A DNA stretch of 64,000 nt. Origin: Cynocephalus volans. Lineage: Eukaryota; Chordata; Mammalia; Dermoptera; Cynocephalidae. A program made the position numbers and the translations under genes. The DNA lies in contig NC_084469.1 in the NCBI RefSeq assembly GCF_027409185.1, positions 104,347,835 to 104,411,834 on the forward strand, read 5' to 3'. Below the pieces are notes generated by a model that ran no database searches, had not been told where the DNA came from, and saw nothing but the letters and a program-made list of their open reading frames with translations. This document shows positions 20,713 through 34,559 of this stretch, piece by piece (positions within the stretch are counted from its first letter, which is position 1; the number at the start of each line of letters is the position of its first letter).

Positions 20713-21583
20713 AGATATCGTGGTCCACTCTAAGGTTTGGAAATTACGAATAAGACTATGAAAATTCACGTGCAGATTCTGTGATAAACACTTATTTTCA
20801 ACTCACTTGGGTAAATACCTAGGAATGTGATTGCTAGATTATACATTGAGTATGATTTGTTTTGTAAAAAACTGCCTGTCTTCCAAAGTAGGTACACCGT
20901 TTTCCTTTCCCACCACCAAGGACTGAGGATTCCTGTTATTCCACATCTTCATCATCATTTGGTGTTCTCCATATTTTGAAATTTAGCGGTCTAATAAGTG
21001 TGCAATGATATCTTAGTTTTATTTGCTCTTCCCAAATGCCATATGATCTTGAGCATCTTTTCATGTGCTAATTTGCTATCTCTAAATCCTCTTTCATGTG
21101 TATGTTCAAATCTTTTGCCCATTTCAGTTGGATTGTTTGTCTTATTACTGGGATTAAAGAGTTCTTTGAAATTTTGGATACCAGTTCTTTATTAGGCAAT
21201 AAGTGTTTGCAAAGAATTTCTCCAAGTATTGCCTTGTCTCTTCATTCTTCTAACACTGGCTGCTTCAGATCAGGAGTTTTTCATTTTAATGAAGTCAAAC
21301 TTACATAAAAATTCATCATGAAACCAACATCACCTAGATTTTCTCCTGTGTTATATGTTTTATAGTTCTGCATTTTACAATTACATCTATGATCCATTTT
21401 GAGTTCATTTTTCTAAAAGGTGTAAGGTTTGGGTCTAGATTAATTTTGTTTCATATGATTGTCTACTGTTTTCAGCAGTATTTGGTGAAAAGCCTACCTT
21501 TTCACCATGGAATGGTTCTTTGTCACATAATAGTTGACTGTGTTTGTGTGGGTGTATAGGAAAGCAATTGACTTTTGTGTATT

Positions 21584-21683
21584 TTTTTTTTTTTTTGGCA
21601 GGTTTGGCAGATAGGGTGATCCAAACACTTAACCTTGATGGTATCAACACCGTGTTCTAACCAACTGAGCTAACTGGCAAGCC
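21584..21683 (-). mobile_element. Monomeric tRNA-Ile SINE
   Basis: Poly-T then the complement of a tRNA-Ile: AACCAACTGAGCTAACTGGC is the A-box side. The TSD is ACTTTTGTGTATT / AATTTTGTATATT (two mismatches). Inserted in the old L1. Confidence 0.82.
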
Positions 21684-23168
21684 TGAATTTTGTATATTAA
21701 CCTTGTATCCTTTAACTTTGCTATATTCTCTTATTAGTTCCAGGAGTTTTCTTTGTTTTGGACTGAGATTTTTTTCTACATACGCAATCATGTCATATGC
21801 AACAAAGACAGTTTTATTTCTTCCTTCCCAATCTACCTAGCTTTTATTTCCTTTTCTTCTCTTACTACATTAGCTAGGACTTGGAGTACAGTGCTGAAAA
21901 GAAATGGTGAGAGGGGACTTTCTTGTCTTGTTCTTCATGTTACCAAGAAAGCATCCAGTTTCTTACCCTTAAGTATGATACTAACTACAGGTTTCTTATA
22001 GATGATGTTTCTTAAGAAGAGGGAGCTCCCTGCACTTCTTAGTTTTCTTATAAATGGATGATGGGTTTTGTCAAATGTTTTTCATTTTCATTTCTCCCTT
22101 TTAATTTGTCGTGTTAATTTTTATCTTCTCTTTTTATTTTTTTCTCAGCTTGAGTAGATATTTGTCAATTTTATTGATCTTTTCACAAGACCAGCTTTTG
22201 GTGGTGCTGATTTTACCTATTGATTTCCCACAATTTCATTAATTTCTTCTTTTAACTTTTATTATTTATTTTTTCATTTCTACTTGGGTTTAGTATACTC
22301 TTCTGATTTTAGTTTTCCAAACTTCACCCAGAGGTTATTTATCATAGATCTTTCTTCTTTTGTAATATACCTGGTTCAATAGGATAAATTTTTTCTAGGC
22401 ACTGCTTTTGCAACATTTTGGAAATTTTGATAAGTTCTATTTTTATTTATTCAAAATAATTTTTAATATCTCAAGACTTCTTTGATTCTTTTGTTATTTA
22501 GAAATGGTTTGTTTAATCTACAAGTATTTGTCAGTTCTTAAGCTATCTTTTTATTAGTGATTCCTGGATTGATGCCATGGCAGTCTGAGAGCATATTTTG
22601 TATTACTTCTATTCTTTACAATTTGTTAAGGTGTATTTTTTGTCCCAGAATTTGGGATATGTTTGTGAATGTTCCATGTAAATTTCAAAAGAATGTATAT
22701 TCTTTTGTTACTGGATGAAGCATTCTGTTTTTTCAATTAGGTCTGCTTGTTTGATGGTGCTGTTCAATTCAACTGTGTGCTTCCTGGTTGTCTCTTTGCC
22801 CAATCACTAAATTTTTGATAGAGGGGTGTTGAAGTCTCCAACTATACTGGTGGATTCATGTATTTCTCCCTGCAGTTCTATGAGTTATTCTGCCTCATGT
22901 ATTTTGCCACTCTGTTGTTATGCACATGCACACTAAGGACCGCCTTTTATTCTTGGTGAATTGACCCCTTTATCATTATGTAATGCCCCTCTATCACTGA
23001 AGTTTCAATGCTGTGAACTCAGCTCTTTTGAAATTAATATAGCTGTGGCAGCTTTCTAATAAAAAGAAATAAAAAGTGTCAGCATGGCAGATCTTTCTCC
23101 ATCCCTTTATTTTTAATGTATACGTATTTTTATATTTGACATGTTTATTATAGACAACATATATGAAA

Positions 23169-23246
23169 TTACTTCAAAAAGTTCATAGGAAGATTAGTAT
23201 TAATCTTTTAATTCTATTTTTCACATACTTTTTGAAGTACCCTCAT
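23169..23246. mobile_element. Palindromic mariner-type MITE
   Basis: ACTTCAAAAAGTTCAT at the left is mirrored by ACTTTTTGAAGTACCCTCA at the right, with a short AT-rich centre. Related copies are at 36616-36872 and 59730-59810. An element of about 80 bp with terminal inverted repeats fits a Tc1/mariner nonautonomous element. Confidence 0.78.
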
Positions 23247-24373
23247 ATTATGTGTTATATTTTTATTCACTATGACAGTACCTGTCTTTCAATTTTGTAT
23301 TGAGACCATTGATGTTTAAAGTTATTACTGATTTAGTTGGGTTAATATCTACCTTTTTTTTTCTTTATAATGTTTTCTATTTGTTGCTATTATTCTTTGT
23401 ATCTTTTTCATCCTCTTTTTTCATCTTCTCTGCTTTTATGGAGCTTATTACCTAATTCCATTTATGGTCCCTCTTAGCATATCAATTATAGTTTTTTATC
23501 TGTCTTTTACTGTTTTCATGCTTGTCTTTGAATTTGTAGTACACATTTACAAGTAACCCAAGTCTTTTTTCAAGTAACATTATGTTATTTAACTGGTTGT
23601 GCAAGTACTTCACAAAAAAGTATTCCCAATTTCTACCTCCTTGATCCTTATAACACTGCAGTCAAACATATCATTTATCCATAAGGTATAATTACCAAAG
23701 AATTGTTGCTGTTATTATTTTGAATGAACTTTCATCACATTATGAATAAGAAAAACAAATATAATTTTACTTTCATTTATTCCTTCTCTAATACTCTTCT
23801 TTTGTTCGTTTTCCTTGTTTGTGAGTAATTTGTTTTATTTCTTTCATGGCAGGTTCATTGGTGACAGATTTCTTCATTTTTTGTTTGTCTCTTTGTTTCA
23901 GAAAATCTTTTATGTCTCATTCACATTTGAAGGATTTTTTTGCTAAATACAGAATTCTGTGTGGGTGGGGCTTTTTTCCCCAATGTTTTATATATTTCAC
24001 TGCAGTATCTTCTTCCTTGCATCCTTTCCAAAAGGAAATCCAATTTAATTCTTAGTATGTTTTTCTACATCTAAGGTGTTGGTTCTTCTCCTACCCCCAC
24101 CCTCCATAACTTCTTTCAGGATTCTTTTCTGTCTGATTTTTTTCAAGTTTGAATATGATATGCCTAAGTATGAATTTGGGGTATCTATACTGCTTGGTGT
24201 TCTCTGAGATTTCTATTTATGTGCTTTGGTGTCTGTCATTAATTTTGGGAATTCTGAGACTTTGTTGCATCAGTTATTTCTTTTTTTTCTCTTTCTACTA
24301 TGGTTATTCTCATTATGTGTGTACTGCACCTTTTGTAGTTTTTCCCCAGGTTCTTGGATATTCTGTTCTATCT

Positions 24374-24755
24374 TTTTCATTCTTTTAAAAATTTTTTTAT
24401 TTTAACTTCCAATATACATTGTAGTTGATTTTCATGACCCTTTACCCGTCCCTCTTTCCCCCCTCCCCTCCCACATCATATCTGTTCACTTGTCTTAACA
24501 AGTTCAAGAAATTGTTGTGATTATGTCTTCTTCCCCCCCACACCCTTTGTTTATTTATTTTTAGCTCCCACAAATAAGTGAGAACATGTGGTATTTCTCC
24601 TTTGCCTGACTTGTTTCACTTAATATAATTTTCTCTAAGTCCATCCATGTTGTTGCAAATGGTAGTATTTCATTCTTTTTTATAGCAGAGTAGCATTCCA
24701 TTGTGTAGATATACCACAGTTTCCTTATCCACTCATCTGATGATGGACATTTCAT
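24374..24755 (-). mobile_element. Young L1, 5'-truncated, minus strand
   Basis: The complement of the L1 3' end seen at 706 and 3775: pyrimidine-rich CCCTCTTTCCCCCCTCCCC, TTAGCTCCCACAAATAAGTG, GTGTAGATATACCACAG. The TSD TTTCATTCTTTT lies at 24375 and 24749. It lacks the (AC)n tract, so it represents a slightly different L1 subtype. Confidence 0.88.
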
Positions 24756-25269
24756 TCTTTTTTTTTCCTTTGTATTTCAGTTTTGAAAGGTTATGCTGAC
24801 ATTTTTTCAAGATGACTGATTCTTTGCACACTTCCTTTGTATTAATGAATGACTAAGGGTGTTCTTCAGTTCTGTTGCAGTGTATTTTATTTCCTGCATT
24901 ACCTTTTGATCCTGTTAGAATTTTCATGTCTGCTTAAATTACTCATCTATTCTTGCATATTTTTCACCATTTCCCTTAGAACCCTCAGCATATTAATCAT
25001 GCTTGTTTTAATTTCTGAACTCATGATTCCAATATCTATTCTGTACCTGAATCTGGCTCTGCTGCTTGCCCTCCCTCTTCAAACTGGGTTTTAAGTCTTT
25101 TGGCATGTCTTGTATTTTTTTTTCTTGAAAACACAACATGATGTACTGTGGAATAAAAACTAAGGTAAACAGGACTTTAGGGTAAAGTTTTAGATTTCTC
25201 CTGCTGGGTTTATTAGGCTGTGTTTAATATTTTCAGAAGCTGTATGTGTCAGAATATAAATTTTTTTCT

Positions 25270-25443
25270 TTTTTTTTTTTTTTTTTTTAAAAGATGACCG
25301 GTAAGGGGATCTTAACCCTTGACTTGGTGTTGTCAGCACCACGCTCAGCCAGTGAGCGAACCGGCCATCCGTATGTGGGATCCGAACCCGGGGCCTTGGC
25401 GCTATCAGCACCGCACTCTACCGAGTGAGCCACGGGCCGGCCC
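25270..25443 (-). mobile_element. CYN-type dimeric tRNA-SINE
   Basis: Poly-T, AAGATGACCGGTAAGGGGAT, CTCAGCCAGTGAGCGAACCG and GAGTGAGCCACGGGCCGGCC. The TSD AATATAAATTTTTTTCT lies on both sides. Confidence 0.93.
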
Positions 25444-25595
25444 ACAATATAAATTTTTTTCTGGTGTCCTTGCTTTTACCTCTCCTGTCATCTTTGGGGT
25501 TCTGTAGACTTTTAAAATAAATTCTGAAAGTTGCAGAAAGAAACTCAAATATTGTTTCACTGCATTCCACTGTTATTAAGTAGAAACCCTAGTGA

Positions 25596-26450
25596 TATAC
25601 TGTTATGGTGTGGGTAGTGGGAAAACATGCTGTAGTGGTATTGTTTGGTCTCAGTCTTATAGTGAGCCTGTGCACTGATCTGTGGTATGATAATAAAGTT
25701 GATTGGTCTTTGTCTCTGGTTCCTAGACCAGAACTTCTAAATCCACTGCATTTTATGAATGATAGGAGTGATAGCTTCTTCTTTTGTTGTAAGGAAGCAA
25801 CTCTTAAAGCTTCTAGATAACTTCAGGATGGGTATGGTGACCTGAAAGACCAAGCCTTGAACTTTCAGCCCTAGCCCGCAACATCAAGGGAAGAAAGAAA
25901 AGCACGAAATTGAGTTAATCACCAATAGCTGATGATTTAATCAATCATGTCTATATAACAAAGCCTCTTGTAAAGCCCATAAATGTCAGGGTTCAGAGAA
26001 CTTCCAGATTGGTGAATACATCAAGGTGATATGAATTGGCAGAGCCAGGAAGCGCCTATAAGCTATCCATTCCCCTTCCCATACTTTGACCTACTTGTCC
26101 CTTTAATTTGGCTGCTCTTGAATTGTATTTTTTATAATAGCCTGGTAATACTAAGTAAAGCACTCTCCTGAATTCTGAGAGATGTTCTAGTGAATTATTG
26201 AAAGGTGTGTTGTGGGAACCTCCAAACTTGTAGTGGCTGAGTAAACCGTGGGTATCCTGTGTACCCCATTTTGTGATTGGCATCTGATGTGGGGCAATCT
26301 TGTGGAACTGAGCCCTTATCCCATGGAGTCTTGACACTAATTCTGGGTACTTAGTATTAGAATTGAATTGAATTTTGATACATAGATGCTGTTGTAGAAT
26401 TGAAGTACTGTTGGAAAACACACCATGTATTTGGTGTTGGAAAGAAAAAT
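25596..26450 (+). mobile_element. LTR-like repeat, second independent copy
   Basis: It starts TGTTATGGTGTGGG. The central GTTCAGAGAACTTCCAGATTG and TAATCAATCATG and the 3' part GCAATCTTGTGGAACTGAGC correspond to 17690-18440 in order. Divergence from that copy is high, so it is a separate insertion of the same old family. Confidence 0.6.
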
Positions 26451-26459
26451 AGTTTTTCA

Positions 26460-26778
26460 CCTTCACATGTGCTTCTTAGTCCTTCTTCTCATGTCATTTC
26501 AGCTGTGGTAAAATCCTATTTGGTTAGGCCTTAGTGAAATAGATTCTTTTGAGGACTGGCCTTCTTAAAAAAAACCAGAATATTCTGGCATACTTCAGAA
26601 TGGCTACTTTTTCTGTCTCTCCAATTTTGGAGACAAAGCTTTGGCCTATGACCTTAATTGCTTGATGGATCTAAGAAGACTTACCGCTTTTATGTTTGTT
26701 TGCGTCCTACTTACATGGATGGGGATGACAGCTTCTAAACTACTTACTTGTCAGACCAGAATTTTGTAGTCTCTGATT

Positions 26779-26812
<34 letters not shown>

Positions 26813-27260
26813 CCGGTGACCGGCGCTCAGCCAGGGAGTGCACCGATCATCCTTATATAGGATCTGAACCCGCGGCGGCGGGAGCGTCGCCGCGCTGCTA
26901 GCGCAGCACGCTACCGAGTGCGCCACCGGCTCAGCCCTCTGATTCATTTTTTGATGTTATATTATTGACAGCTTTTAAGCCATATTTTTTTTCTCGTTTC
27001 CCACATCTGGATGGGGTAAAAACAAAGCCTGGGTTGCTCTCCTGTGGTGCTGGCAAGAGATCCAATCCACTTAAGCCCCTGCCTGTATGCTCCAACTCTC
27101 ACACTGGCCCATGTTCTAACCTCAGTAAAAATCTTCACCAGGTTCCTTTCTTTGCTCTCTCAAGCCAATTTACACATGCTTGAGAGGCCTGCCCTGCTCT
27201 CCCCAGAGACCTAAATTAGGGAAGTAATTAACCCTTTCCTATTCACTTGGCATGCGCAGT
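26460..27260 (+). mobile_element. ERV LTR-like repeat shared with the right end of the window
   Basis: GAGAGGCCTGCCCTGCTCTC (27181) and the flanking TTGCTCTC...AAGCCA order match the complement of 63470-63990. A GC-rich SINE is inserted at 26787. The family is probably ERV1, but the subfamily is not determined. The left limit is uncertain. Confidence 0.55.
26787..26936 (-). mobile_element. CYN-type SINE, GC-rich subtype
   Basis: Poly-T then CCGGTGACCGGCGCTCAGCC, TATATAGGATCTGAACCCGC, and the marker CGCTGCTAGCGCAGCACG. The TSD CTCTGATTCATTTTTT flanks it. It shares its marker with the copy at 45006-45168. Confidence 0.92.
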
Positions 27261-27506
27261 GTCATTAATCTTGCCATGTGAGTCAAACCTTGAATGGGTT
27301 TCACCTGCTTCTGCAATTGCAATATACTTTCTATTGATAAATCTTCCATATCTTTTCATATACATGCTGCCTTTTATTTTCAAAAGGTGCATATTATGGT
27401 GAGGTTACATAACTAATTCTACGTAAACAGACATTTGGCTTGCTTTTTGGCTGCCAAACTTTTGCTGCCAAAACTGATTTAAAACTAAGATTGCCAAAAG
27501 ATGATT

Positions 27507-27567
<61 letters not shown>

Positions 27568-27578
27568 GTAGATAGATA
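27507..27578. repeat. (GATA)n microsatellite
   Basis: About 18 GATA units, nearly perfect with one GGTA interruption near the right end. Likely length-polymorphic. Confidence 0.95.
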
Positions 27579-28843
27579 AAAATAAAAATAAGATCGCCAA
27601 GTTACAAAGTAATATAAAGTGTGCTCTTTTTCAAAGTTAATTCATTAAATTTTCATCATAAAATATATTCAGAAAAGAATAAAATGTTTCCTGGTATGTT
27701 TTAATAATAATATAGACACCCATCTAATCATCATCAATATGCATAAATTGACCTTGGGCACCTGTTAGAATCTCCTGATGTTCCCCTTCCTGACTCATCT
27801 CCATCCTGCCCCATAGATGACTTTTTGATTCTTTGTTTATTCATCATCTCTTTACCCTCTATTATTTTTCACTAAGCAGTGTTCTGTTTTACTTTCCTTG
27901 AAATTTCAAGAAATAAGTATTAATGAAATTACACTGGAAAGGTTTTTTGATGGTTTCATGGCCTCTGTATGTTTCACACATGCTAATGTTTGAGGCTACA
28001 GGCCATCCGGTTTACTCCTCCATTCCAGTGGTTATTCTCAGTCTGTGTGCTTCTGTGTGTGCTCAAAACTGGTAGGAAGCAGCCCTAAGGCTCATGAATA
28101 TAAGGATTTTGTGGAGGTCTAAGTCTCCATGCCTTATTCTTCATCCGGAGCTCTAACTTCCCAATAAACTCCTTGACCCGTAAAATGAGACAGAAAAAAA
28201 AAAAAAAGGAAAAACAGCTTGTGACACAAACATGCTGAAATCAATACTTCTGCAAAGGAATATTTTCATTCAACCAGCAGGAGTTAAATATTTCCATTTG
28301 CCTGGAGTACGTCAAGACACCACGGCCAGCTGCTGCTTGTTAGAATGCAGATTTTCAGCGGCCTCCTGGCTCTCATGTTTGCTGATGGGAACAGAAGTAA
28401 AAGCACACAGTTCTTAAAGTTGTATTTATTCATAAAGACCTCATCCAGACTTGACCCTGTTTTTCACAAAATGCTGAGTGATATGGTGCATAGTAAGACA
28501 GGAAATGAAAGAGTTTCTCTCAGAAGGAATTGGTGTTCTTAAATTTTCTTTTATTTGTATAGCATTTCTCTTATTTCCCCAGGGTGGTCTTGTTCCTAGC
28601 ATTAGAGAACAATAAGGCTTGTAGTGATCACAGTAAAAATGTAGAAGTAATTTCTGTGTATTCATGATACTGTTAAGTTTATGAGGAAAGTGAGGATGGA
28701 TGGAGAGTCAGAGTTCTCACAATCAAGTCATACGATAAATGTCTGGAGACCACAGTATCGAATGTGGACATATGAATTGAGTATAGATCCCCAGTTTTGT
28801 TTGTCTCACTCATTCTCCTGTACACATACATGGGATATTTTAG
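27579..28843 (+). other. Intronic sequence just upstream of the KRAB-A exon, no clear feature
   Basis: No conserved frame. A segment near 28160 ends with an AATAAA-type signal and an A run at 28195, which could be the tail of an unrecognised LTR or retrocopy. The remainder is presumed intron 1 of gene 1. Confidence 0.35.
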
Positions 28844-28990
<147 letters not shown>

Positions 28991-29172
28991 TGACTTAGTA
29001 AATTAGACAACAAGTGTCTCTTGTTCAACTGTGTTCCAAGATTTGAACTGTAGAAAGAGAATACCTTGGTGAACAAACTAGCCAAGGTCACAGCTAGTCA
29101 TGGATTTAGAATCTTATAATTATTCTGTCATTTCTAATAATTTGTAATGATTTTTCTGGGTCTGCATTTTAG

Positions 29173-29233
29173 GGGGGAAATGGAAAAGCCAAAACATTGA
29201 AGATGACTACAAAAACCAGGGGAGAAATCTAAG
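29173..29233 (+). CDS. Gene 1 second KRAB exon (short b-like box)
   Basis: A 61-bp exon between acceptor GCATTTTAG and donor GTGAGTT. Joined to the previous exon it gives GGKWKSQNIEDDYKNQGRNL, the short KRAB-b-like linker of the 19p13.2-type KZNFs. It leaves two bases (AG), which would pair with the first base of the finger exon at 29646. Confidence 0.88.
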
Positions 29234-29645
29234 GTGAGTTACACTCAAAAGAGTAAGTCACTACCACAGGAGAATCTTAGTAATACTGTCATGAAATTTC
29301 ACAAACAAGGAAGGAAATCAATAAGCCCAGCTTCAAATTCATTTATTCTTAGAAAATTTTCAGCAAAAATGTTTTCATAGTAAATGTTTCCTTAAAAATA
29401 TCATAGGTGTTCAGTGTGTGAAAAATAGTTGTTTGAAACCCCACATGTAAATATAACCCATTTAGATAATAGCTATGGTCAAGCCCTCTTTCTAAGCATT
29501 GAATATATTCACTTGCAAACAATTCACACAGGGCAGAACACTTACACTTTACCTGAAAATTGTTAAAATGTAATTCTAATACCTACAAATAAATGTAAAA
29601 TTAATTTTAAAAAACCATTAATAGTGTGCTACTTATTTTATACAG

Positions 29646-31128
<1,483 letters not shown>

Positions 31129-31326
31129 AGAATGAATGTGAGAAATCTTTCATTTATTACAAAACCTTTTGAGCACACAAGTGAATGCTTAATAGAGCAA
31201 TACCTATGTCAAAACGTGGGGAAAAAAAGCCTTCTATCTTCCCACTTTAATTCAAGGCCATGAAAGAAAACTCACACTGGTGAGAAAACACTTGAATATA
31301 AGCAATGTGTAAAAGAATTCAGTTGG
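31129..31326 (+). other. Gene 1 3' region with decayed finger remnants
   Basis: Directly after the stop there is finger-like text (ECEKSFIYYKTF, then HERKLTLVRKH-type traces near 31255-31290) broken by stops. It shows that the finger array once ran further. No clear polyadenylation signal until AATAAA at about 31870. Confidence 0.6.
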
Positions 31327-31465
31327 GGCCGAGCCCGTGGCGCACTCAGTAGAGTGCGGTGCTGGGAGCACGGCGACGCTCCCGCCGCGGGTTCAGATCC
31401 TATATAGGAATGACCGGTGCACTCACTGGCTGAGTGCCTGTCACGAAAACGACAAAAAAAAAAAA
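31327..31465 (+). mobile_element. CYN-type SINE, GC-rich subtype
   Basis: GGCCGAGCCCGTGGCGCACTC, then GCACGGCGACGCTCCCGCC, TATATAGGAATGACCGGTGC and an A run. The TSD AAAAGAATTCAGTTGG lies at 31311 and 31466. Inserted among the 3' finger remnants of gene 1. Confidence 0.93.
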
Positions 31466-31481
31466 AAAAGAATTCAGTTGG

Positions 31482-32656
31482 CCTACATCCTGACAAAATC
31501 ATGTAGAAATACACACTGAAATGAAACCCTACTAGTTTTGAAATACAGGAATGTTTTCAATTTTAACAAGTACTTTAAAAATCATGTGAAAAGTTACTTT
31601 GGAGAGCAGTCATATAAATGTAAGTAACATGGAAAGCCTGGTGGAAATTATTTCATGTCTTATGAATTCATAAGAAAATTCATAACATCAAAGAAATGTA
31701 AAAGTTATAGGTATACTGTGTTTATCACTGGCTCATTCTTAAAGTGGATCTAGGTCTATTGATTTTTACTTCCTTTGCAAAGAAACATTGAGGTGAGATC
31801 ATTCTGTAAGTTCTCTTTACACAATAGTACCTGAGTTTAATATGTAGTGGTTTGGGGAGTTTTTAAGTTAATAAAATTTCTCTTTCCATGTTGAAGTGTG
31901 TTAGCTGTATAAGTGAATTGCAGCATATTTCTAACATGCTGGTAAGTTAAATGTTCATATAATTAAATTGTTCTGTGATTAGTGGGCTATTGAAAAATGA
32001 CTTAATTGTTGGGGTTCTCCTACTGACCTGTGTGGCAGGTACTAGATCTCCCTTAACTATTATATATATTCCCTTTCTTATGGGAAAAACTGCTTTTTGA
32101 AAAAGTTGGTTGGGAGTAAAAAGAGCTTTATTTCATTTTCCCCACTAATAAATTGTTGGCTTCCATTTATAAGTATATAATGGTTATCATATAGTCTCAT
32201 GTGAATTGTTATTTCAGTCTTTTCCCCTATAAGGTACTGGACAATGTTTTCCATAAAGTTCCTTTACTTACTCCATAGCAAACTATATATTACTTATAAC
32301 AAATCTACTTTTTCAGTCAAGTGAGGCCAATGTATTTAGTTAAATTGTCAGACTACAAACCTAGCAAGAAACAGTCAAGAGAGGATCACTTTTTCAGTCT
32401 AGGCTTTCTTGCTTACAGTATAGTGTTGATACCAATTTTTCAATATCCCTCTTATATTGGTCCTATAGACTCAAAACATAAAATTAAGCATAAATAATCC
32501 AGGCACACTAGGCTCTGGATATCATGGCAAGAAAAAAATTCTTGAAGTTTGGGTGTTTATATTTTTTGTGAGAAAATGATAATAATAAATGGCAAAGCTT
32601 TGGTTTATAAGACTGAAGTAAGGGCTTCAAAAGAAGTAAATGATAACATGGGAGAT
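31482..32656 (+). other. Presumed gene 1 3' UTR and downstream sequence
   Basis: AT-rich with a possible polyadenylation signal (TTAATAAAATTTC at about 31870). Scattered words near 31600 (TCATATAAATGTAAGTAACATG) may be very old finger remnants. Nothing else is supported. Confidence 0.4.
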
Positions 32657-32666
32657 AATAAGGAAG

Positions 32667-32774
32667 TGGGGGTTGTGGGGTTGGCCAGTTAGCTCGTTTG
32701 GTTAGAGCACAGTACTGATAACACCCAGGTCAAGGGTTCAGATCCCCATAAATGCCAGCCACCAAAAATAAATA
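32667..32774 (+). mobile_element. Monomeric tRNA-Ile SINE
   Basis: TTGGCCAGTTAGCTCGTTTG, CTGATAACACCCAGG and GGGTTCAGATCCCC give a tRNA-Ile(GAT)-like body with a short A-rich tail. The TSD AATAAGGAAG lies at 32657 and 32775. Confidence 0.85.
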
Positions 32775-32784
32775 AATAAGGAAG

Positions 32785-33244
32785 CAAAGGGTATGTTGCA
32801 CATGTTTTTTGTGATGGGTAGAAGACTCAGTGAGTGAGATGTCATCATTGATCTTTGTTTCTGTATCTAATACATCTTAAAAATAAGGCACTCCCCAAGT
32901 TCTCCCCAAGTGGAATTCTCCTGGGGCACCCTATTTCTTGTGTATCAACAATCATGTGTTTCTAGAGCCAGTCTTATGCCATTTCCATCTCTGTTCCACC
33001 TCAAGCCCCCTGCTCTGTGCCTTCTTGCTGAGAAACGTCTTTGAGAATCAACACCTTACCCATTCTTTGGAAAATTTCTCTACAGCAATCTCAGCTGGCT
33101 GTCAAGTGAGATGGTGGGGGAAGCAGTGGCAGAACCCATGTCCCATTATTCACACAACTTCAGCCACTGCAATCCTCTCAGCCCCACAGACATCAACTCA
33201 ACCCCTACAAGCACAAACCATAGTCTTAGATCCAAATTTCCTCT
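32785..33244. other. No recognised feature
   Basis: Contains no conserved frame. The stretch 32930-33240 is C-rich and could be an old LTR end, but I cannot name it. Confidence 0.35.
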
Positions 33245-33640
33245 TCAACACTTCTTTTGTTTTGTCTCATATATTTTGGTATGTTGTGTTTTTATTTTAT
33301 TCATTTCTAAATGTTTTCTAATTTCCCTTGTTATTGTTTATTTGATATATTTGTTGCTTGAATGTTTTTTCATTTTCCCTAATTACTGGATTTTCAAGAT
33401 TTCCTTCTGTTATTTCTAAGGTCATCATGTTGTGGTCAGAGGACATCCATTGTATGTACACCTATTTGTATCCTTTATTATTTTATTGTCTATTGTTTTT
33501 ATATTTCACATATCTTATATCATTTTTATAATTAATAGCATAAAATGTATCTTATATATTTATGTTAAGATGTTTATGAAAATTATTACATTTTTGTATT
33601 TACTATTTTTAGTTTTCATTATTTCTCTATTTTTAAAAAT
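33245..33640 (-). mobile_element. Old L1 ORF2 fragment, minus strand
   Basis: TATTTTGGTATGTTGTGTTTTT and TTCCTTCTGTTATTTCTAAG with GTGGTCAGAGGACA are the complement of a well-known L1 ORF2 stretch. A related piece is at 44340-44540. Confidence 0.6.
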
Positions 33641-33649
33641 TGATTGAAA

Positions 33650-34400
33650 TTTAATTAACTCTCACCACTGCTATTCAACATAGTACCAGAATTTCTAGCC
33701 ATAATAATTTGACCAGAAATAAAAATAAAAGGTATACCAGTTGAACTAGAAGTAGTAAAATTATTTCTGTTAACAGATTATATGATCTTATATGTAAAAA
33801 TCCAAAAGGAGTCTACAGATAAGTTTTTAGAAATAGCAATGAACTCTCCAAAGTAGGATATAAAATTAACACACAAAAATCAGTTATATTTCTATACTTA
33901 CTTTAGCATTGAACAATCCAAAACAAAAATCAAGAAAACAATTCCATGTACAATAGCATCAAAAAGAACAAAGCACTTAGAATGTAACTTAATCAAAGAG
34001 ATAGGAGACTTGTACACTGAAAATTACAAAGTGTTGCTGAAAGAAAGTAAAGAGGACACCAAAAAAATGTAAAGATACCTTCTGTTCACGGAATAGGAGA
34101 GAGAGTATTGTTAAGATGTCAGTACTACCCAAAGCAAAATACAGATTTAATGCAATCCCTATCAAAATCCCAATGATGCTTTTTGCAGAAATAGAAATTT
34201 CTATCCTAAAATTCATAAGCAATCTCAAGGGACTCCAAATAGCCAAAGTAAAATTGAAAAACAAGAGCAGAGTTAGCAGATACACATTTCCTAATTTCTA
34301 AACTTACTGCAAAGCTACCGTAATGAATAGCATTTGATACTGGCCTAAAGAAAGCCATATGGACCGATAGAAAAAAATACAGAACACAGAAATGAACCTT
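33650..34400 (+). mobile_element. Old L1 ORF2 fragment, plus strand
   Basis: CACCACTGCTATTCAACATAG, AGGATATAAAATTAACACAC and CAATCCCTATCAAAATCCCA are standard L1 ORF2 text. Decayed with many stops. Confidence 0.75.
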
Positions 34401-34559
34401 TGATCAAATTAGGAAGGACACAGAAAGAAGACAACTGTCTACGAACCCAGAAGCAGGCCCTCAGCAGATATTGCATCTGCCAGTGCCATGATCTTGACTT
34501 CATTTCTTCCAGAGCTTTTTGCTATTTCCAAACAAAATGTTCTGTTCTAGAGAACCTGC

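Larger units (their letters stand above)
20100..25590 (-). mobile_element. Old L1 (L1M-like) on the minus strand, long but decayed
   Basis: The complement of L1 ORF2 and 3' UTR is readable over several kb: GGGTAAATACCTAGGAATG, AAAACTGCCTGTCTTCCAAAG, TCTTTTGCCCATTTCAGTTGG, CACCTAGATTTTCTCCTGTG, then ORF2 N-terminal sequence further right. Many stops. Inserted in it are a MaLR LTR (20300-20712), a monomeric SINE (21584), a MITE (23169), a young L1 (24374) and a dimeric SINE (25270). The right-hand limit is uncertain. Confidence 0.7.

Noticed and set aside
20100-25590. Many hydrophobic open frames on the plus strand that look like membrane proteins
   Set aside because: They are the complement of an A-rich minus-strand L1; T-rich codons give Phe/Leu/Ile by default.
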